From Anaeramoeba flamelloides (lineage: Eukaryota > Metamonada > Anaeramoebidae): a stretch of DNA of 64,000 nt. The position numbers were made by a program, and so were the translations under genes. The stretch is from positions 5,394,001-5,458,000 of the forward strand of contig JANTQA010000057.1 of NCBI GenBank assembly GCA_027625915.1, written 5' to 3'. Each line of letters begins with the position of its first letter. The first letter of the stretch is position 1. The notes beneath the pieces are model-generated. The model was not told where the DNA came from and ran no database searches. It saw nothing but the letters and a program-made list of their open reading frames with translations. Below are positions 46,276 through 58,032 of this stretch, in pieces.

Positions 46276-48275
46276 AGCACCCCAAATAACCTAAAAACAT
46301 TTCAAACAAAAATTTTAATTTGAAATGATATCAAAGGATAATAAGGTATAGAATTAATATAAAATTATCTTAGAAAGAAAATTTTATAATTAAAAATTTT
46401 ATAGTTACTTAAAATAAAACAATAACTTGAAAAAAATTTTTTAACATTGGGAATTTTTTTTTGGTTATTGTGATTTTATTATTTTTCCAAATTTTGTCAA
46501 AATAAATTTTTTTTTTTTTTTGGAAAAGTTTGTCTAGACATCAAAAACCTCTTATTTTTAACATTTAAAACACATCATACTTTACTGGAAATTTTTTTGG
46601 GGCCCTTTGCACCCCAAAATTGCCTAAAATGCTTGATTAAATAATTTATTCATTATAAAAGTTATGATAACATCACATAGAAAATTTGGTTTATCTACTG
46701 ATTACTATTCAATATCAATATCTATATTTGATTCTAAATAATTTGAAAATAAAAAAAAATATAAATTAAATTAGAAAAAAAAAATCAAATTTTTTTTTCA
46801 TTGCAAAATTTTACAATTTTTTTCAACAAGATTTTTTTTCAATTTTAAATGATTTGGTCAATAGTTAGAGTCAGATTAATAATTGATTTTTTTTTTATTT
46901 TTTACAATTTTTTAATTTTTGACTTTTTAAAATCTAGACATAAAATAAACAATATTGTTGAATTAGAGACCATATATCAGAACTTATTTAACAAGATCTG
47001 GATTAATTTATTAAGGAAAAATTCAAATATCGCAAATATATTATTCAAATTTTTATCAATAACAAAATGCAATAAAAAAAATTTGGTTTCAGATATTATT
47101 TTATTATATTGGAATAATATTTTAAGAGTTATTTTTTATTTTATTTTAAATTTAGGTATAAATATTTTATCGATTAAAAAGTAATTTATATTTGTTTTAT
47201 TCCAATTTAATAAATTGAAATTATTTTACAATTTTTTTTTTTTTTTTTGATTTTAAATTATTCTCTATTGCATAAATAAAAGTTTTAGAAAATTAATCAA
47301 ATTAAAAATTTAATTTTGGCCTAAATAAATAAATTTAATTTTTCTCTTAATTGGATATTTATTGAAATTTTTTCGAAAAAAAATATTAAATTTCAAAGTA
47401 ATTTATTTTTTTATTTATTTTTTTATCATAAAATTAGCAATTTTTTTTTGGTGGTTATTATTAAAAAAACAATGTGTTGAGTTTTGAATTACTATTAATG
47501 TAATAAAATTTCTAATTTAAAAAAATAAAATAATAATAAAAATCTTTAAAAAAAATGTAAAAATGAATAATTATTATTTTTTTTTTCAATTTCAAAAAAA
47601 AATTCAATAACTTAACTACTTTATCTTTGAACTATTTTGACTTTTTATTATAGTTCAAATCTGGATTAAAGACAAATAAGAAAATTAATATATTAGTAGA
47701 TCGATATCATTTTAAATCTAATTTAAAAAACTAAAGAAATTTAGGCAAATCCGGGGTGCTAAGGGATTTATAAGTCAGGGTATTGGTATGGGTTGTGTTT
47801 GTATGCTTTGGTTAAACCAGTTTCTTTTATGGAATGGGAAGTTGAATAAAATTTGGCTTGGGTAACCTCATGTAGGATATGGGTATGTGTTGTATGATTA
47901 GATATTACTCAGTTATCTTTGGATTGTATTTAATATTACAAAATTATGGGTAATGATACACAATTAGAAATTTTCTTTACAAGTAAATTTTCTCACATGT
48001 TAATACCATTTCGAAATGATCAGGAATGTTATATTCATCTAAGATACCAATTCCTTTTACACAAAATGTATTGGATACTATTCCCCAAACTTTAAAATTT
48101 TTTTGAATTTTGATATTTTCAGAAAAAAAATTTTTTTCAAAAATAAAATTCCAAATTTGCCTTTAAACAGAGTATATTGGCAACAGAGTTTCTTTGAAGT
48201 TATTCAAAAAGTGTTTTTTCCTAGTTAAAAAATTTTCGGGTATTTTCGATTTTCGGGTATTTTCGGGAATATTTG
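46000..48275. mobile_element. Outer TIR pair with GGGTATTTTCG units
   Basis: AATATTCCCAAAAATACCCG then AAAATCAAAAATACCC at 46000-46050 is the reverse complement of 48222-48275, where GGGTATTTTCG occurs in tandem. The pair encloses the CCCTTAGC element (46271-47765). Element ends are not sharply defined and no coding sequence is evident. Confidence 0.55.
46271..47765. mobile_element. 1.5-kb element with CCCTTAGCACCCC tips
   Basis: CCCTTAGCACCCCAAATAAC at 46271, directly after a TA run, pairs with GGCAAATCCGGGGTGCTAAG then GG ending at 47765. A second, worn tip (CCCTTTGCACCCCAAAATTG) at about 46600 suggests a nested or duplicated end. A 111-codon frame at 46849-47184 is extremely A/T-driven (Ile, Asn, Phe, Lys) and shows no transposase motif. 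Confidence 0.65.
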
Positions 48276-48705
48276 ATAGATTCTATCTGATTCCTTTGGA
48301 ATTTTTTTTTTTAATCTATTTTTTCAACCAAAAGAAGTTCAATTTCAAAATGTTTATTTTTAGAGATTATTCCACTCCTTGAATACAAAGTAAATTCAAG
48401 ATAGGCAACTTGAACCTTAAAGGTAAAAAATAATTATATATGTGTCAAATAGATACACGATGGAAATGTTTCTGTTAGGTGAATTTTTTCTCAAAAAGAA
48501 AAGAAGCAAAGAAAAAAATTTTAAAAGAATAAAAAAAAATTATTGATTTCTGTTTTTATTTTTTTTTTGATTTAAAAAAAATAAGATATTTTATCTAGAA
48601 GGAATTAATGATTGCTTTGAAGATAAAATGAGTGTTTTATTTTTTTTATTTTTTCTTAAATGTTTTTACAATTATTTATTTCGTTTAAATAATGTTTGAA
48701 TTTCA

Positions 48706-48884
48706 TTAATCAATGTCACGTATTAAGTCGGATAAAATTGAATCTCTTGTTGCTTCAAAAACTTGTTTAACTAAATAATAATAATTTAGAATAATGATTC
48801 AATGAAAAATTAGAATAATAATAAATATAATAATTTAATTAGTAGGTAGTTTAAATGTATGTTGTAAAATTGTTTATTATATCA

Positions 48885-48915
<31 letters not shown>

Positions 48916-51900
48916 AGATGGTTGGGAACTTACAGTGTGTTGAATCTGTTGCACAAGTAAAAAAAGTGTATATTCGTTTATTAACATTTTTATTTCTTTC
49001 TAAAAATTTTTCTTTAATATATCCTGTTGCTTCATCATAATTATTGCCATTATAGTTTGGGAAATAATTTTGAAGTTTAATTTTGTTTATTTTCTCTTTA
49101 AAAATATCAATTTTATTTAAAAATAATAATATTGAAGATCTTTCAAACCATTTCATATTACAAATTTCATCAAACAAATGTAAAGATTCTGTCATCCTGT
49201 TCTGATTTTCGTCTTCATATAAAACTTGATCATATTCACTAATAGCTGTACAAAAAATAAGTGCATGTAAACCCTAAATTAATTTTTTATTTTTTTTATT
49301 ATAAGCATTGATATATGGTTTACATAGAAATATTATTTAATTTTGGGTTTTTTTATTATAAATGAAGTGGTTTTTTTTTTTATTATAAATGAAGTGGTTT
49401 TGTTTGAAATTGGAAAAAATATAATTTTAAATTTTAAAAGAACGTTTTTTAAGACATAAGTGTGTTTGTAAGATCAACTTTTAATAAAACAAAGTGGAAA
49501 ACCGAGAATAAACTTTGTTTTTTCATAAAAAATTTTTTAAAAAATATAAAAATTGGTTTTGGTTAGTAAAATGGTGAATATTTTTTCAGTTAAATAAGGA
49601 AACAACAATATTTTTTTTTGAAAAGAAAAAATTCATAAGTTTAACCTAAACATTAATTTCTCTAATGTTCTAAATTAGATACCGTATTCCAAAAATCAGT
49701 CCACTGCTTTGTAACATTTTAAAACAATAAAATTAATTTATAAAGAATTTACTTTTCTCGCTGATATCTAATATTATTGATATTCAATAATGGTCAAATA
49801 ATTTAATATCTGTTTATAATCCAACCAAAAAATAAACTCTTCAAATTACAAAATAAAAAGAAAGTTGTCTCCTTAGTTTTAGAACACTAAAAAAAAAAAA
49901 TCAAATAAAAGTCTGTTTAAAATTAAAGAGCCTTATCAATAACATGCATTGGTGTCTTCTTCAAGTCGTGTTTTAAAAAAAGTTTTTATTTGTAGATGTG
50001 CTTTATTCATATATTTTAAGAAATTTAATTCAAAACATCATAAAATACATACCCAAATTCCCCTTTATTACTTAATATAACAATTTAAAATCTAAACTCA
50101 ACTATTTTTCAACAATGTTGACTCACTTTATAATGTTATCGGGGGTGATTTTGTAGAGGTTAAACCTCATATACTTATCAAAGTAAAATTTCAATTTTTA
50201 GATCAAAATCATTTTTTCTAATTTGGTGAAAGTTTTGTTTTTTTTTAAAAAATTTTTGTTTTTCTTTTGTTTTTTCTTTTTGTTTTTGTTTTTTTTTTTT
50301 GAGTTTATTTTTATTTTTTTTTAGCCAAGATAAATGAAAAAGTTTTTTTTATTTATTATTGAAGAAAAGGTGTAACTTGCACTCTAGATATCCTTTTACT
50401 TTTTTTTCTAAAAGGGTATTTAAGTGTGTGATCATAGATTTCAGGGTTGTTCATTAACGAAAATAATTTTTAACTATCTTGGCTGAAAAGTAAATCATTA
50501 AGATTTAATTTCTTTGAATTTATTTAGAAATATTAATCGATCATTTTCATGAGGAAGGATACACCCAAAAAAATATTTATTATTATTTTGATCATGGAAT
50601 TGAGAGAAATTTTTAATTTGAATAAATTTCTTTTTATTTTACACTCCTCAAAAAACTCCTTGTATATTGGTTTAATTGACTTTTTATAAGTATTGTCTAT
50701 TTCTCCCCAAGACGTACACTTTATTATGTAAGAGACCCTCCAGATAGGTATAATATTTGAACAAGTTTCTTTTGCATTTTGGCATTCACATATGACCTTT
50801 TTTCTTGTAATCTATATAAGATTCAAAGATCACCTCATCTGAGAAAATTACTTATCGCCATTCTTTTACTCTCCCAAAACAACACAAAATTGAGAATTTT
50901 CTTCTTTATTTTTTGTGCTTTCTTTTTAATTTTATTTGGAATTGGCGATTATACCAAATCAGTAAGTTTGATCTAATAATTTACTTTGATACAAAGCACT
51001 TACACATCTATGTTGTGAATTCATTACTCTCAATAAAAGGTTCTTTATATGAAAAGTGCATTGTTCTACTTCTTTTCAGAACACTTATTGTTTTATTTCT
51101 TCCTGGGGTATATATATATATATATATATGATTGTTAAATGTATTATCTAAATTCAATGGTATTAATACATTGGAAATAGTTTGTGTGTGTACAGAGTAT
51201 TTCAACAGGATAGATATTGTTATTTAAGACCATTATTATTAAATTTGATATCCTTTTTTTTTTTGGTATTTAACAAACAGTAATTAATTGTATTTATTTG
51301 AATTACAATAAAAAAAAAAATGAAAATGTTTATATATTTGAAATCATGAGTTGTTTTGGAGATCATCAAAAGTAGTAAATTTTACAACAAATATTTAATA
51401 AGAGATCAATCAAATAAAATCCCCCTGCCAAAAGAAAGTATTAGAAAAACTGTTATTGTGATCAATACTTTATTTTGTCTGTAATAATCTGTATTTTCTT
51501 GAAGGAGTTGATCTTGATTTAAGGAAAAAAAGTAAAATGAGAAAAAAAGTTTCAACATGCTTTTTAATTGGAAAATATTTTTTGAACCTGAAAATGTAAA
51601 GTAACTGTTGAGAGAAAAATGTTGGACACAGAAAAATGGTTGGACACCATTTTTAATTGGGAACATTAGTAAAATTGAAAATCAAATCCTATTGATAACA
51701 AGGTGAATTTTATATAAATCCAGGTTTAAATGTGTTACAAGTTCATTAATCTGTGATTTGTGTAGAATACTCATTTGAATGGTTGATAACTAAAGTAGAT
51801 CATACTATTTTAACAAAAATCCAAGTTTTAGTTAAAATTACTATTAATTCTGAAAATGGTAATTTTTAAACTTGCTTTAGATTATAAGAGATAAGGTTTT

Positions 51901-53966
51901 GAAAAAGTAGAATTACATTAATCGTTATCCTAATAAGTAGATTATTGTTATTTTCTTTAGTTATTTCACAAACGATTGAAATTAAAAATCATTTTCAGTA
52001 ATGTTCCCAATTAAAATTGCTGTCCAACTATTTTTCTGTGTCCAAAATTTTTCTCTCAACAGTAAGATCGATTAATAAAAGAAAAATTTGATGATTAAAG
52101 ACAAAATAAAGTCGTGATCACAATAACAGTTTTTTTTCTAGACTATCTTTTGGTTAGAGGTTTTTCTTTGATTAATCTCTTATTAAATATTTGTTTTAAA
52201 AAATTGAATATTTTTGAGTATCTCCAAAGCAACTACTCCTCTTATTTCAATAATAAAAAGGAGATCTAAATTGTAATTGTTGATTTGGTTGATAATACTG
52301 ATAAATTCAAAAAAACGAATAAAACTTTGTATTTCAATTACCCTTTGTTAAAAGTTTTATACACAGCTCTTGAATAAAAGTGATTGAAGATTTTATGGTT
52401 TAAATATAAAGATACTTTGCAAAATTAGTTGATCTTTGAATTTACTTTATTTCTTTCTTTTAATTAATAGATCTTAATTTACATTTTCAATAAATATTTT
52501 CCAATTAAAAAGCATGTTGAAACTTTTTTTCCCAAAATTACAGGAGAACTCAAAAACCTGTTTCACTTTTTTTCCAGAACAATCAAGTTTTTGTAAAAAA
52601 TATTGTTACAAAAAAGTTTTTAAAAGAGACTTGAAAAGGTTGATCGAAGTTTGTAAATTGCTTTCGGGGTTCATTTGAAAACAGTTTTTTACACCTTTTT
52701 CAAACTACTTTTGTGAAAAATCCCAAAATTAAAAAAGGGAAAAATGCCAAGTTGAACGAATAAATTTGGTTTGTAAGTTATAAGGTTTGTGTGTTTCCTA
52801 TTTTTTTGCAAAGTTAAAAATTTTCCAAATCTTGAAAGAAGATTTTTTGGACAAAGAAAGAAGAGAAAAATTCCCAAAATTTAAAAATCAGTAAAGGTAA
52901 AACGGATGAATACCTCAAAGCAGTGTATCCATTTTTTTCTTTCGTTTCGTTGTCCGCCAACATCAAGGACCCTAAAAGAAAAATCGTCCATCTCGAACTG
53001 TATTTCAGCGATGCCTGTTGTTTTAATTCTTGAGCATATGATGTCTTGGTCGGTTGGAATGTAGTCGTTCCTTGCAATGATGTCGATTTTCTCGAAATAA
53101 TACTGGGAGGTGTCGTTTAAATGGAATTCTGATCCTCGGTTAAACGCTTGTTGTATTCCTTCGTCGTTCCATATTTCTTTAATTCTGTTATAGACACTCT
53201 CGTTCCATTCAGAATTTGTTGGAGAAATATTCTTAAAATAATCAGAATTTTTCTAATAAATCGAGAAAAAACATCAGAACAAAAAAAAAAAAAAAAAAAA
53301 AGAAAGCATTATTTGCAAAAAGGTAAAAAAACAAAATTGGTTAACAATTGACAAGAAGGGTAAACAAATTTTCAGTTTGTAATTTCTTTGATCCACAATT
53401 CCAAATAAAAACAGAAAACAGAAAAAAACAAAAATAAATATTTTACAAGGTTGTTTTCGCTTTGATAATTCTCATTTACTCTTTCCATTCCAAAAACGAG
53501 TGTCCGAGTATTTTGGATCACATTAAACCTTATAATATCAACAAATTCGTCTCTTTCATCCTGATCAAAGCTCATTCCTCCAATTAATCGCATCTGCTTA
53601 ACAAAAGTTGACTTTCCAGAATCACCAGTGCCTTTTTTAGTTCGACGTTTTATTGGTTTGGTTTTTGATAACAAAATGGATGCATTAACTTTTGTTTTTG
53701 TGGGTGAAAACCAAGTTTAAAGAAATAAAAAAAAAAAGAAAAAGTGTTACCAAGCAAAAGAAGACTGATTTCGTTTTCAATCACAACTTTGTGTCTCTTT
53801 AATTTACGATCAATCTTTTTTGAAGCAGAACCTTCAACGTTCGATCCTTTTACACAATTACCTATTAGTAACAACCAAAGTTAAAAAAAAAAAAAAAGAA
53901 AGAAATTGTCGGCATATTAGGTGAGCTGTTGAAATTTAAGAAGGTTGTTTATTTGTTTTTACCCAT
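48706..53966 (-). CDS. Heterotrimeric G-protein alpha subunit
   Basis: GTP-binding alpha subunit coupling membrane receptors to effectors. Six exons on the minus strand: 53963-53966, 53751-53861, 53447-53631, 52914-53252, 48934-49273 and 48706-48770, giving 347 aa, the usual size. Every join keeps frame and falls inside a conserved motif. The start MGNCVKG gives Gly2 (myristoylation) and Cys4 (palmitoylation). Seen in order: P-loop GTGDSGKST (39-47), switch I RIKTTG with Arg175, switch II DVGGQR with Gln201, FLNKID (264-269), and CATDS for guanine binding. The first coding exon is only 4 nt (ATGG). The C-terminus ends DSILSDLIRDID; the usual Cys four residues from the end is missing, and the acidic tail differs from animal classes, so receptor choice cannot be inferred. 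Intron 4 is 3.6 kb and packed with transposon remains. It is probably one of several G alpha genes in such an organism. Confidence 0.95.
50350..50500. repeat. Dispersed repeat L, copy 2
   Basis: Matches 41440-41590 in order and orientation at moderate identity; located in the G-alpha intron, just beside the Tc1/mariner remnant. Confidence 0.5.
50630..50940 (-). pseudogene. Tc1/mariner transposase remnant in G-alpha intron
   Basis: Read on the minus strand, about 50795-50880 gives KEWR, a stop, then VIFSDEVIFESYIDYKKKGH, the W-x-x-V-x-FSDES-x-F block of Tc1/mariner transposases that carries the second catalytic Asp. The flanking sequence is decayed. A plus-strand 65-codon frame here is its antisense shadow. 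Tips of the original element were not resolved. Confidence 0.6.
51340..52560. mobile_element. Nested foldback elements (family D) in G-alpha intron
   Basis: Inner unit: ACTGTTGAGAGAAAAATGTT with GGACACAG at 51606 is inverted at 52045-52072, and both arms continue into TTTTTAATTGGGAACATTA. Outer arms: AAATATTTAATAAGAGATCA at 51390 and ACTGTTATTGTGATCAATAC at 51450 pair with their complements at 52105-52200. A further segment (GTTTCAACATGCTTTTTAAT, 51550) is inverted at 52500-52530. At least two insertion events are layered here. No coding content. Confidence 0.7.
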
Positions 53967-54407
53967 TTTTTATTTGCGAAATTAATAAAACAATTGTAAT
54001 TTATCAAAAGAAAGCTAGAAAATTAAAAATGAAATTTTGCATTCTCAACTGGGTTGTTCAAGAAAAAAAAAATTCTGACCGATTACTGGATGTTGAGTTA
54101 TTACACGTTTGAGTAATTCTATTTGTTTCAAAATAAATTAAACAAAATTTTTATTCACTTTCCAAAAAAAAATAGAGTTTTAAATTGTGTAACATTTCAA
54201 ATAGACAATACTTAAAAGAACCATAAATTATGAATTTAACTTTCTAGGTAGTTTGATTTATTTCAATTCTTGAAATGTGATTTTAATACAATTCATTTTG
54301 GAAAGCTGATGGAAAAGTATTTTCTTTTTATTTTTCAACAAATAGTATTTTACAAGTTTTTTCTGTGAAAAAATAATTCTGGAATATATTTTTCTTTTTT
54401 GGAAAAT
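53967..54407. other. Upstream region of the G-alpha gene
   Basis: 440 bp of A/T-rich DNA before the G-alpha ATG on the minus strand. The promoter must lie here or within the adjacent hairpin element, but no motif can be called. Confidence 0.4.
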
Positions 54408-54985
54408 AATTACTTGAAGTTAAGGTTTACGATCCGTGAAATTTGAAAAAAGATTATCTTGTATTATGTGTGGCGGTTTGTTATTATAGTTCTTAGCTGA
54501 TCGATCTTGAGCTTGGTATGGTTTTTAATAGTGGTTCAAAATGGCAATTTTTGACAATTTTTTTTTTTTTTTCCGAAATCCGAATTGAAGAGTTCAAGAC
54601 GAATAGATCGGGACTTAAGTTATTAAAAAAGGTGGTATGTATGTTGTTGATTGAAATTTTTAATTAGATTTGGTTTTATTTGGAGCTTTTTCAAAAAAAG
54701 TTTTTTTCATTAAGTTAATTATCAAAAAAGTAAATCAAACTTTTCTTCTCCAACCCAAAAACCAAAATTTATTCTTAAACACCTATCAATCTATTAATCT
54801 TAAAATCTTCAATTCAGATTTCGGAAAAACGAAATATAAATTGTCAAAAATTGCCATTTTGAACCACTATTAAAAACCATACCAAGCTCAAGATCGATCA
54901 GATAAGAACTATAATAACAAGTTGCCACACCTAATACAAGGTAATCTTTTTTCAAATTTCACGGATTGTCAACCTTAAGTAACCA
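54408..54985. mobile_element. Foldback element with about 230-bp arms
   Basis: The left arm 54408-54640 (for example GATCGATCTTGAGCTTGGTA, ATAGTGGTTCAAAATGGCAA) is mirrored by 54780-54985. The arms are close to 90% identical by eye, with a loop of about 140 bp. It lies about 440 bp upstream of the G-alpha start. Non-coding. Confidence 0.8.
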
Positions 54986-55140
54986 AGACCAAAAGTTTGT
55001 TATTATCTTTTCTTCGGAATTTTTCAAGGATTTAAGTTGTGTGGAATTGTTTCTTCAAAACCCGCTGTATTTAGTTGAAAAGAAAATATTTCAACACCTT
55101 TTAAGGTTAATTCTTTAGATCTTATAGATTGAAAAAAATA

Positions 55141-56545
55141 GCTAACATGAAAAAAATCCATGATAAGATTTATTAATTGTGAATATTAGAGAAATTGTTG
55201 TGAAATTTCAAAAAATTTAAGATCAAATTCTTTTTTTTTAAGAATCAAACTTGAAAATTATAACTCACTCACTTATTAAAATGATGATTAATTAAATTAC
55301 CCTGGTTCAAAACGCCATTCAATCAATCGAAAAAAACACGAATAAAAATAGTCATTTTCCAACATCGAGTAAAACTCAATAAAACTTTGATCGCTTTTCA
55401 AAATAAGTAAGCTAAATTTCAAAAATAGGGTCATCATTAGTATTTTCTAAATTATTGGTATATGTGTTGTGTTAACCAAATATTCTGAACCCAATATCTT
55501 TTAAAAGTCATTATTGAATATTTAATATCAAGAAACAATCTTCTTTTAATGAAAATTTCCCAAAGTTGAATTCATTTTTTTTGCAATTTTTCTTTCAAAA
55601 TGATTCCATATTTTTATTTTTATGTTGAATGAACAAGAACATTTTTTGAAAACCGTTAATATTCAAGAGATGAGATTAATTAGCATTGGAGAAAGGGATT
55701 GTAAAATTCAAAGAAAGTAAAACACCCAAGAAGTGTTTGCTTCGAAAACAAGTATCAACCAAATTTGCTTTAATGAGTTACAATGGTTCCTTGAAAAGTG
55801 AAGAAATAGCAAGATCAAATAAGATCTTCTTTTCTCTTTCATTTGGAGACAATGTGATGAATGTGATCGTATTCATTTTATCTTTGAGTTCTTTGTTGTA
55901 CATTCAAAAAATTGGTTTTGTTTTCACTTTCTTTTCTTTTTTCTTTTTCTTTTTCTTTCTTTTGTTGAGATTCTTTTTATCTTGAAAAAGGTATCAAGGA
56001 AAGTTTGGGTTGATACCAAATGGGTAAATAGTAAAAATCTGATAACTCTGATGGAAAGTTGTTTCAAAAGGTTCTTGGAAGCAATGGTGAATCTTAAATG
56101 GATAATTTTAAGATGAAAAATCATTTCAAAAATAGGGTCAGATTTATTTTTTTCTTTATGGGTTTCTTTTTTCTATTCTTTTATTAGAAATAATAATTAA
56201 AACAAAAAAGGGTGTTTTAGACAGTTATTTTTTAGTTTTAAGTTCTGATTTTTCTGGGTTGAGTTTTGGTATTCACTAAATGAGAAACTAAATTTTTTTT
56301 CAATCAAAAATTTGCCCCTATTTTTGAAATTAAGCTTAGTTCTACTTTCATTATCAGACAATTAAATGAGTAATCAATCGACACACCCACTTTAATGAAC
56401 TTTGGGTAGGTTTATTACTGATTTAATAAAAAATTTGGTTATTTATAAAAATGATTTGATTTTAACTAACAGTTATTACACAACAATTTTTCACAATATT
56501 AACAATTAGCAAATCTTGTCTAGTATTATTTCCATGTATTTTTTT
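55141..56545. mobile_element. TIR element, family C, copy 3, interrupted
   Basis: The left end (CTAACATGAAAAAAATCCAT, then GATTTATTAATTGTGAATAT) and right end (CAATATTAACAATTAGCAAA, then TCTTGTCTAG) match the family at 302 and 26094. The middle of the family sequence stops near 55410 and resumes near 56370 (TTTGGGTAGGTTTATTACTG). The gap is filled by a mariner-like fragment. Confidence 0.7.
55413..56335 (+). pseudogene. Mariner-like insertion with transposase C-terminal remnant
   Basis: TTTCAAAAATAGGGTCATC at the left and GCCCCTATTTTTGAAATTAA at the right form TIRs resembling the GCCCCTATTTTTGGAA tips at 19353. Inside, about 56003-56118 on the plus strand reads as WVNSKNLITLMESCFKRF then LEAMVNLKW, which fits the LIxSMPxRxxxVIxxxG end of Tc1/mariner transposases. 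A 99-codon frame at 55686-55985 may be an eroded N-terminal part. The catalytic core is missing, so it is an internally deleted copy. Confidence 0.5.
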
Positions 56546-56590
56546 TGTTGGTTACTCTAAATTGATTACGTTTCCAATGCAGCTGTTCTA

Positions 56591-57014
56591 GGGCTACCAT
56601 AAAATTTTATATAAAACAAAATTGAGTTTCCTATTCCATTTTACCATTTTCAAAAAAATCGGAAATAAGAGTGATTATACCAAAAAAAATTTTAATAAAT
56701 AAGATATTATTCAAATTTTGTAAAATTGAAAAAAAAAATCCATGATACCATGAAACTTAAAAATTATTAGTCCAAAAAAGTTCAAAAAAGTTATCAAAAT
56801 TAACTGATCTTTAAAAATTTACCTTTTTTGAACAATATTTTAAAGTGTTTCAAGAATCTTCAATTTTTTTTTTTTTTGTGTTTCAAAATTTTGAATAATT
56901 GCTCATTTATTAAAAATTTTTTTGAAGAATAACTCTTATTTCCGAATATTTCGAAAATGGAAAATAAGAATAGAAAACTCAATTTTGTTTTATTTATAAT
57001 TTTATGGTAGCCTT
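56591..57014. mobile_element. Foldback element with GGCTACCATAAAATT arms
   Basis: GGCTACCATAAAATTTTATA and ACAAAATTGAGTTT on the left pair with the complement ending ATAATTTTATGGTAGCC on the right. The arms are about 85 bp, the whole about 425 bp. No coding content. Confidence 0.75.
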
Positions 57015-57552
57015 GGAAAGACTGTAAGAAAGTAGCCAAAAATTCAATCTGACGTAAAATATTAATTCATTAATTTGTTTTGTTTTTAAAGAATAAACGT
57101 TAATCTCATTGTTTTTGATAATGATATCAAAATGAATAAAGTTTAACTTATTTTTGATATCGTAGAAGGTTTATATTCCCAAAAATTTAAAAAAAAAAAA
57201 TCTTATATTAGATGTACGCCCACATCATTTTGGTTCTTAAATGATTGATCTTCAACATCATACTAATTTTTATTGTGGTTAAAAAAATGTTTCTGAGACC
57301 AGGATTTTGGGTTGAAAGTAGATAGATTTCCAGATATTTTATAGGGGGGGTAGGGTTTAAATGATTTTATTGAGGGCTATATATTATATATATATTCAAT
57401 AGCTACAAAAAGAAGGATTCTGAAATTGAATAATTGCTGAAAAAATCATTTGGATCTTTATTGTTTTTGAGGGAATTTGTGAAGGGATAGTAGAGAATAA
57501 AATTTCTTTACAAATATTTTAGATGAAAAAAGTGATATTTTTCATTTTACCA
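57015..57552. other. AT-rich spacer between elements
   Basis: About 540 bp, including a GGGGGGGTAGGG patch near 57343 and a TATATATTATATATATATT run near 57379. No gene seen. Confidence 0.45.
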
Positions 57553-57947
57553 ATGTGGAAAAAAAGTGAAACACGGGTTTTTATTGGGAACCTTATTGAA
57601 AATTCAAAGTAAGATCAATGAATAAAAGAATAAATAAATAAATAAATACAAAATGAAGCATTCAACACAAAAACAGTTTTTTTTAATACTTTCTTTTGGT
57701 AATTTTTTCTTTGTTTGATCAATTATTAAAAATTTGCTGAAAAATTGACTGTTTTTAGGATCTCCAAAACTACAAGAACAATTTCGATAAATCAAGCAGA
57801 TTTAAATTGTATTTTTTGGGTTGATTGAAAATAATATACTGGATTATTATTTGAATTTTATTCGTTTCTTCTTTTTATTGTTTTTACTTTTCTTTTTCCG
57901 TAATGTTCGCAATTAAAAACTGTGTTTCACTTTTTTTTCACGTTTAT
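57553..57947. mobile_element. Miniature TIR element related to family D
   Basis: The left arm AAAAAAAGTGAAACACGGGT then TTTTATTGGGAACCTTATTG pairs with the right arm CGTAATGTTCGCAATTAAAA then ACTGTGTTTCAC. The inner TTTTTAATTG-x-GAA-x-ATTA motif is shared with families C and D. No coding content. Confidence 0.65.
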
Positions 57948-58032
57948 TATTCTTTTTTTTCTTTAATAACAGTGTTCCAAAAGAAAAAGATATTTATTTG
58001 TTCTCTCTATTTATTTTTTTTTTTCTTTTACA

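Larger units (their letters stand above)
49274..52913 (-). other. Intron 4 of the G-alpha gene, 3.6 kb
   Basis: Separates HCFE (exon 4) from GLHALIF (exon 5), positions that are adjacent in all G alpha proteins. Minus-strand donor GTATTC, acceptor AATTTAG. It contains repeat L copy 2, a Tc1/mariner remnant and a nested foldback block. Confidence 0.85.

Noticed and set aside
46849-47184. 111-codon frame inside the CCCTTAGC element
   Set aside because: Dominated by AT-rich codons with no transposase motif; length is expected by chance at this base composition.
50779-51131. Plus-strand frames in the G-alpha intron
   Set aside because: The minus strand of the same DNA shows a Tc1/mariner motif, so these are antisense by-products.
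53148-53351. Plus-strand frame across G-alpha exon 4
   Set aside because: Antisense to an exon with clear G alpha motifs.
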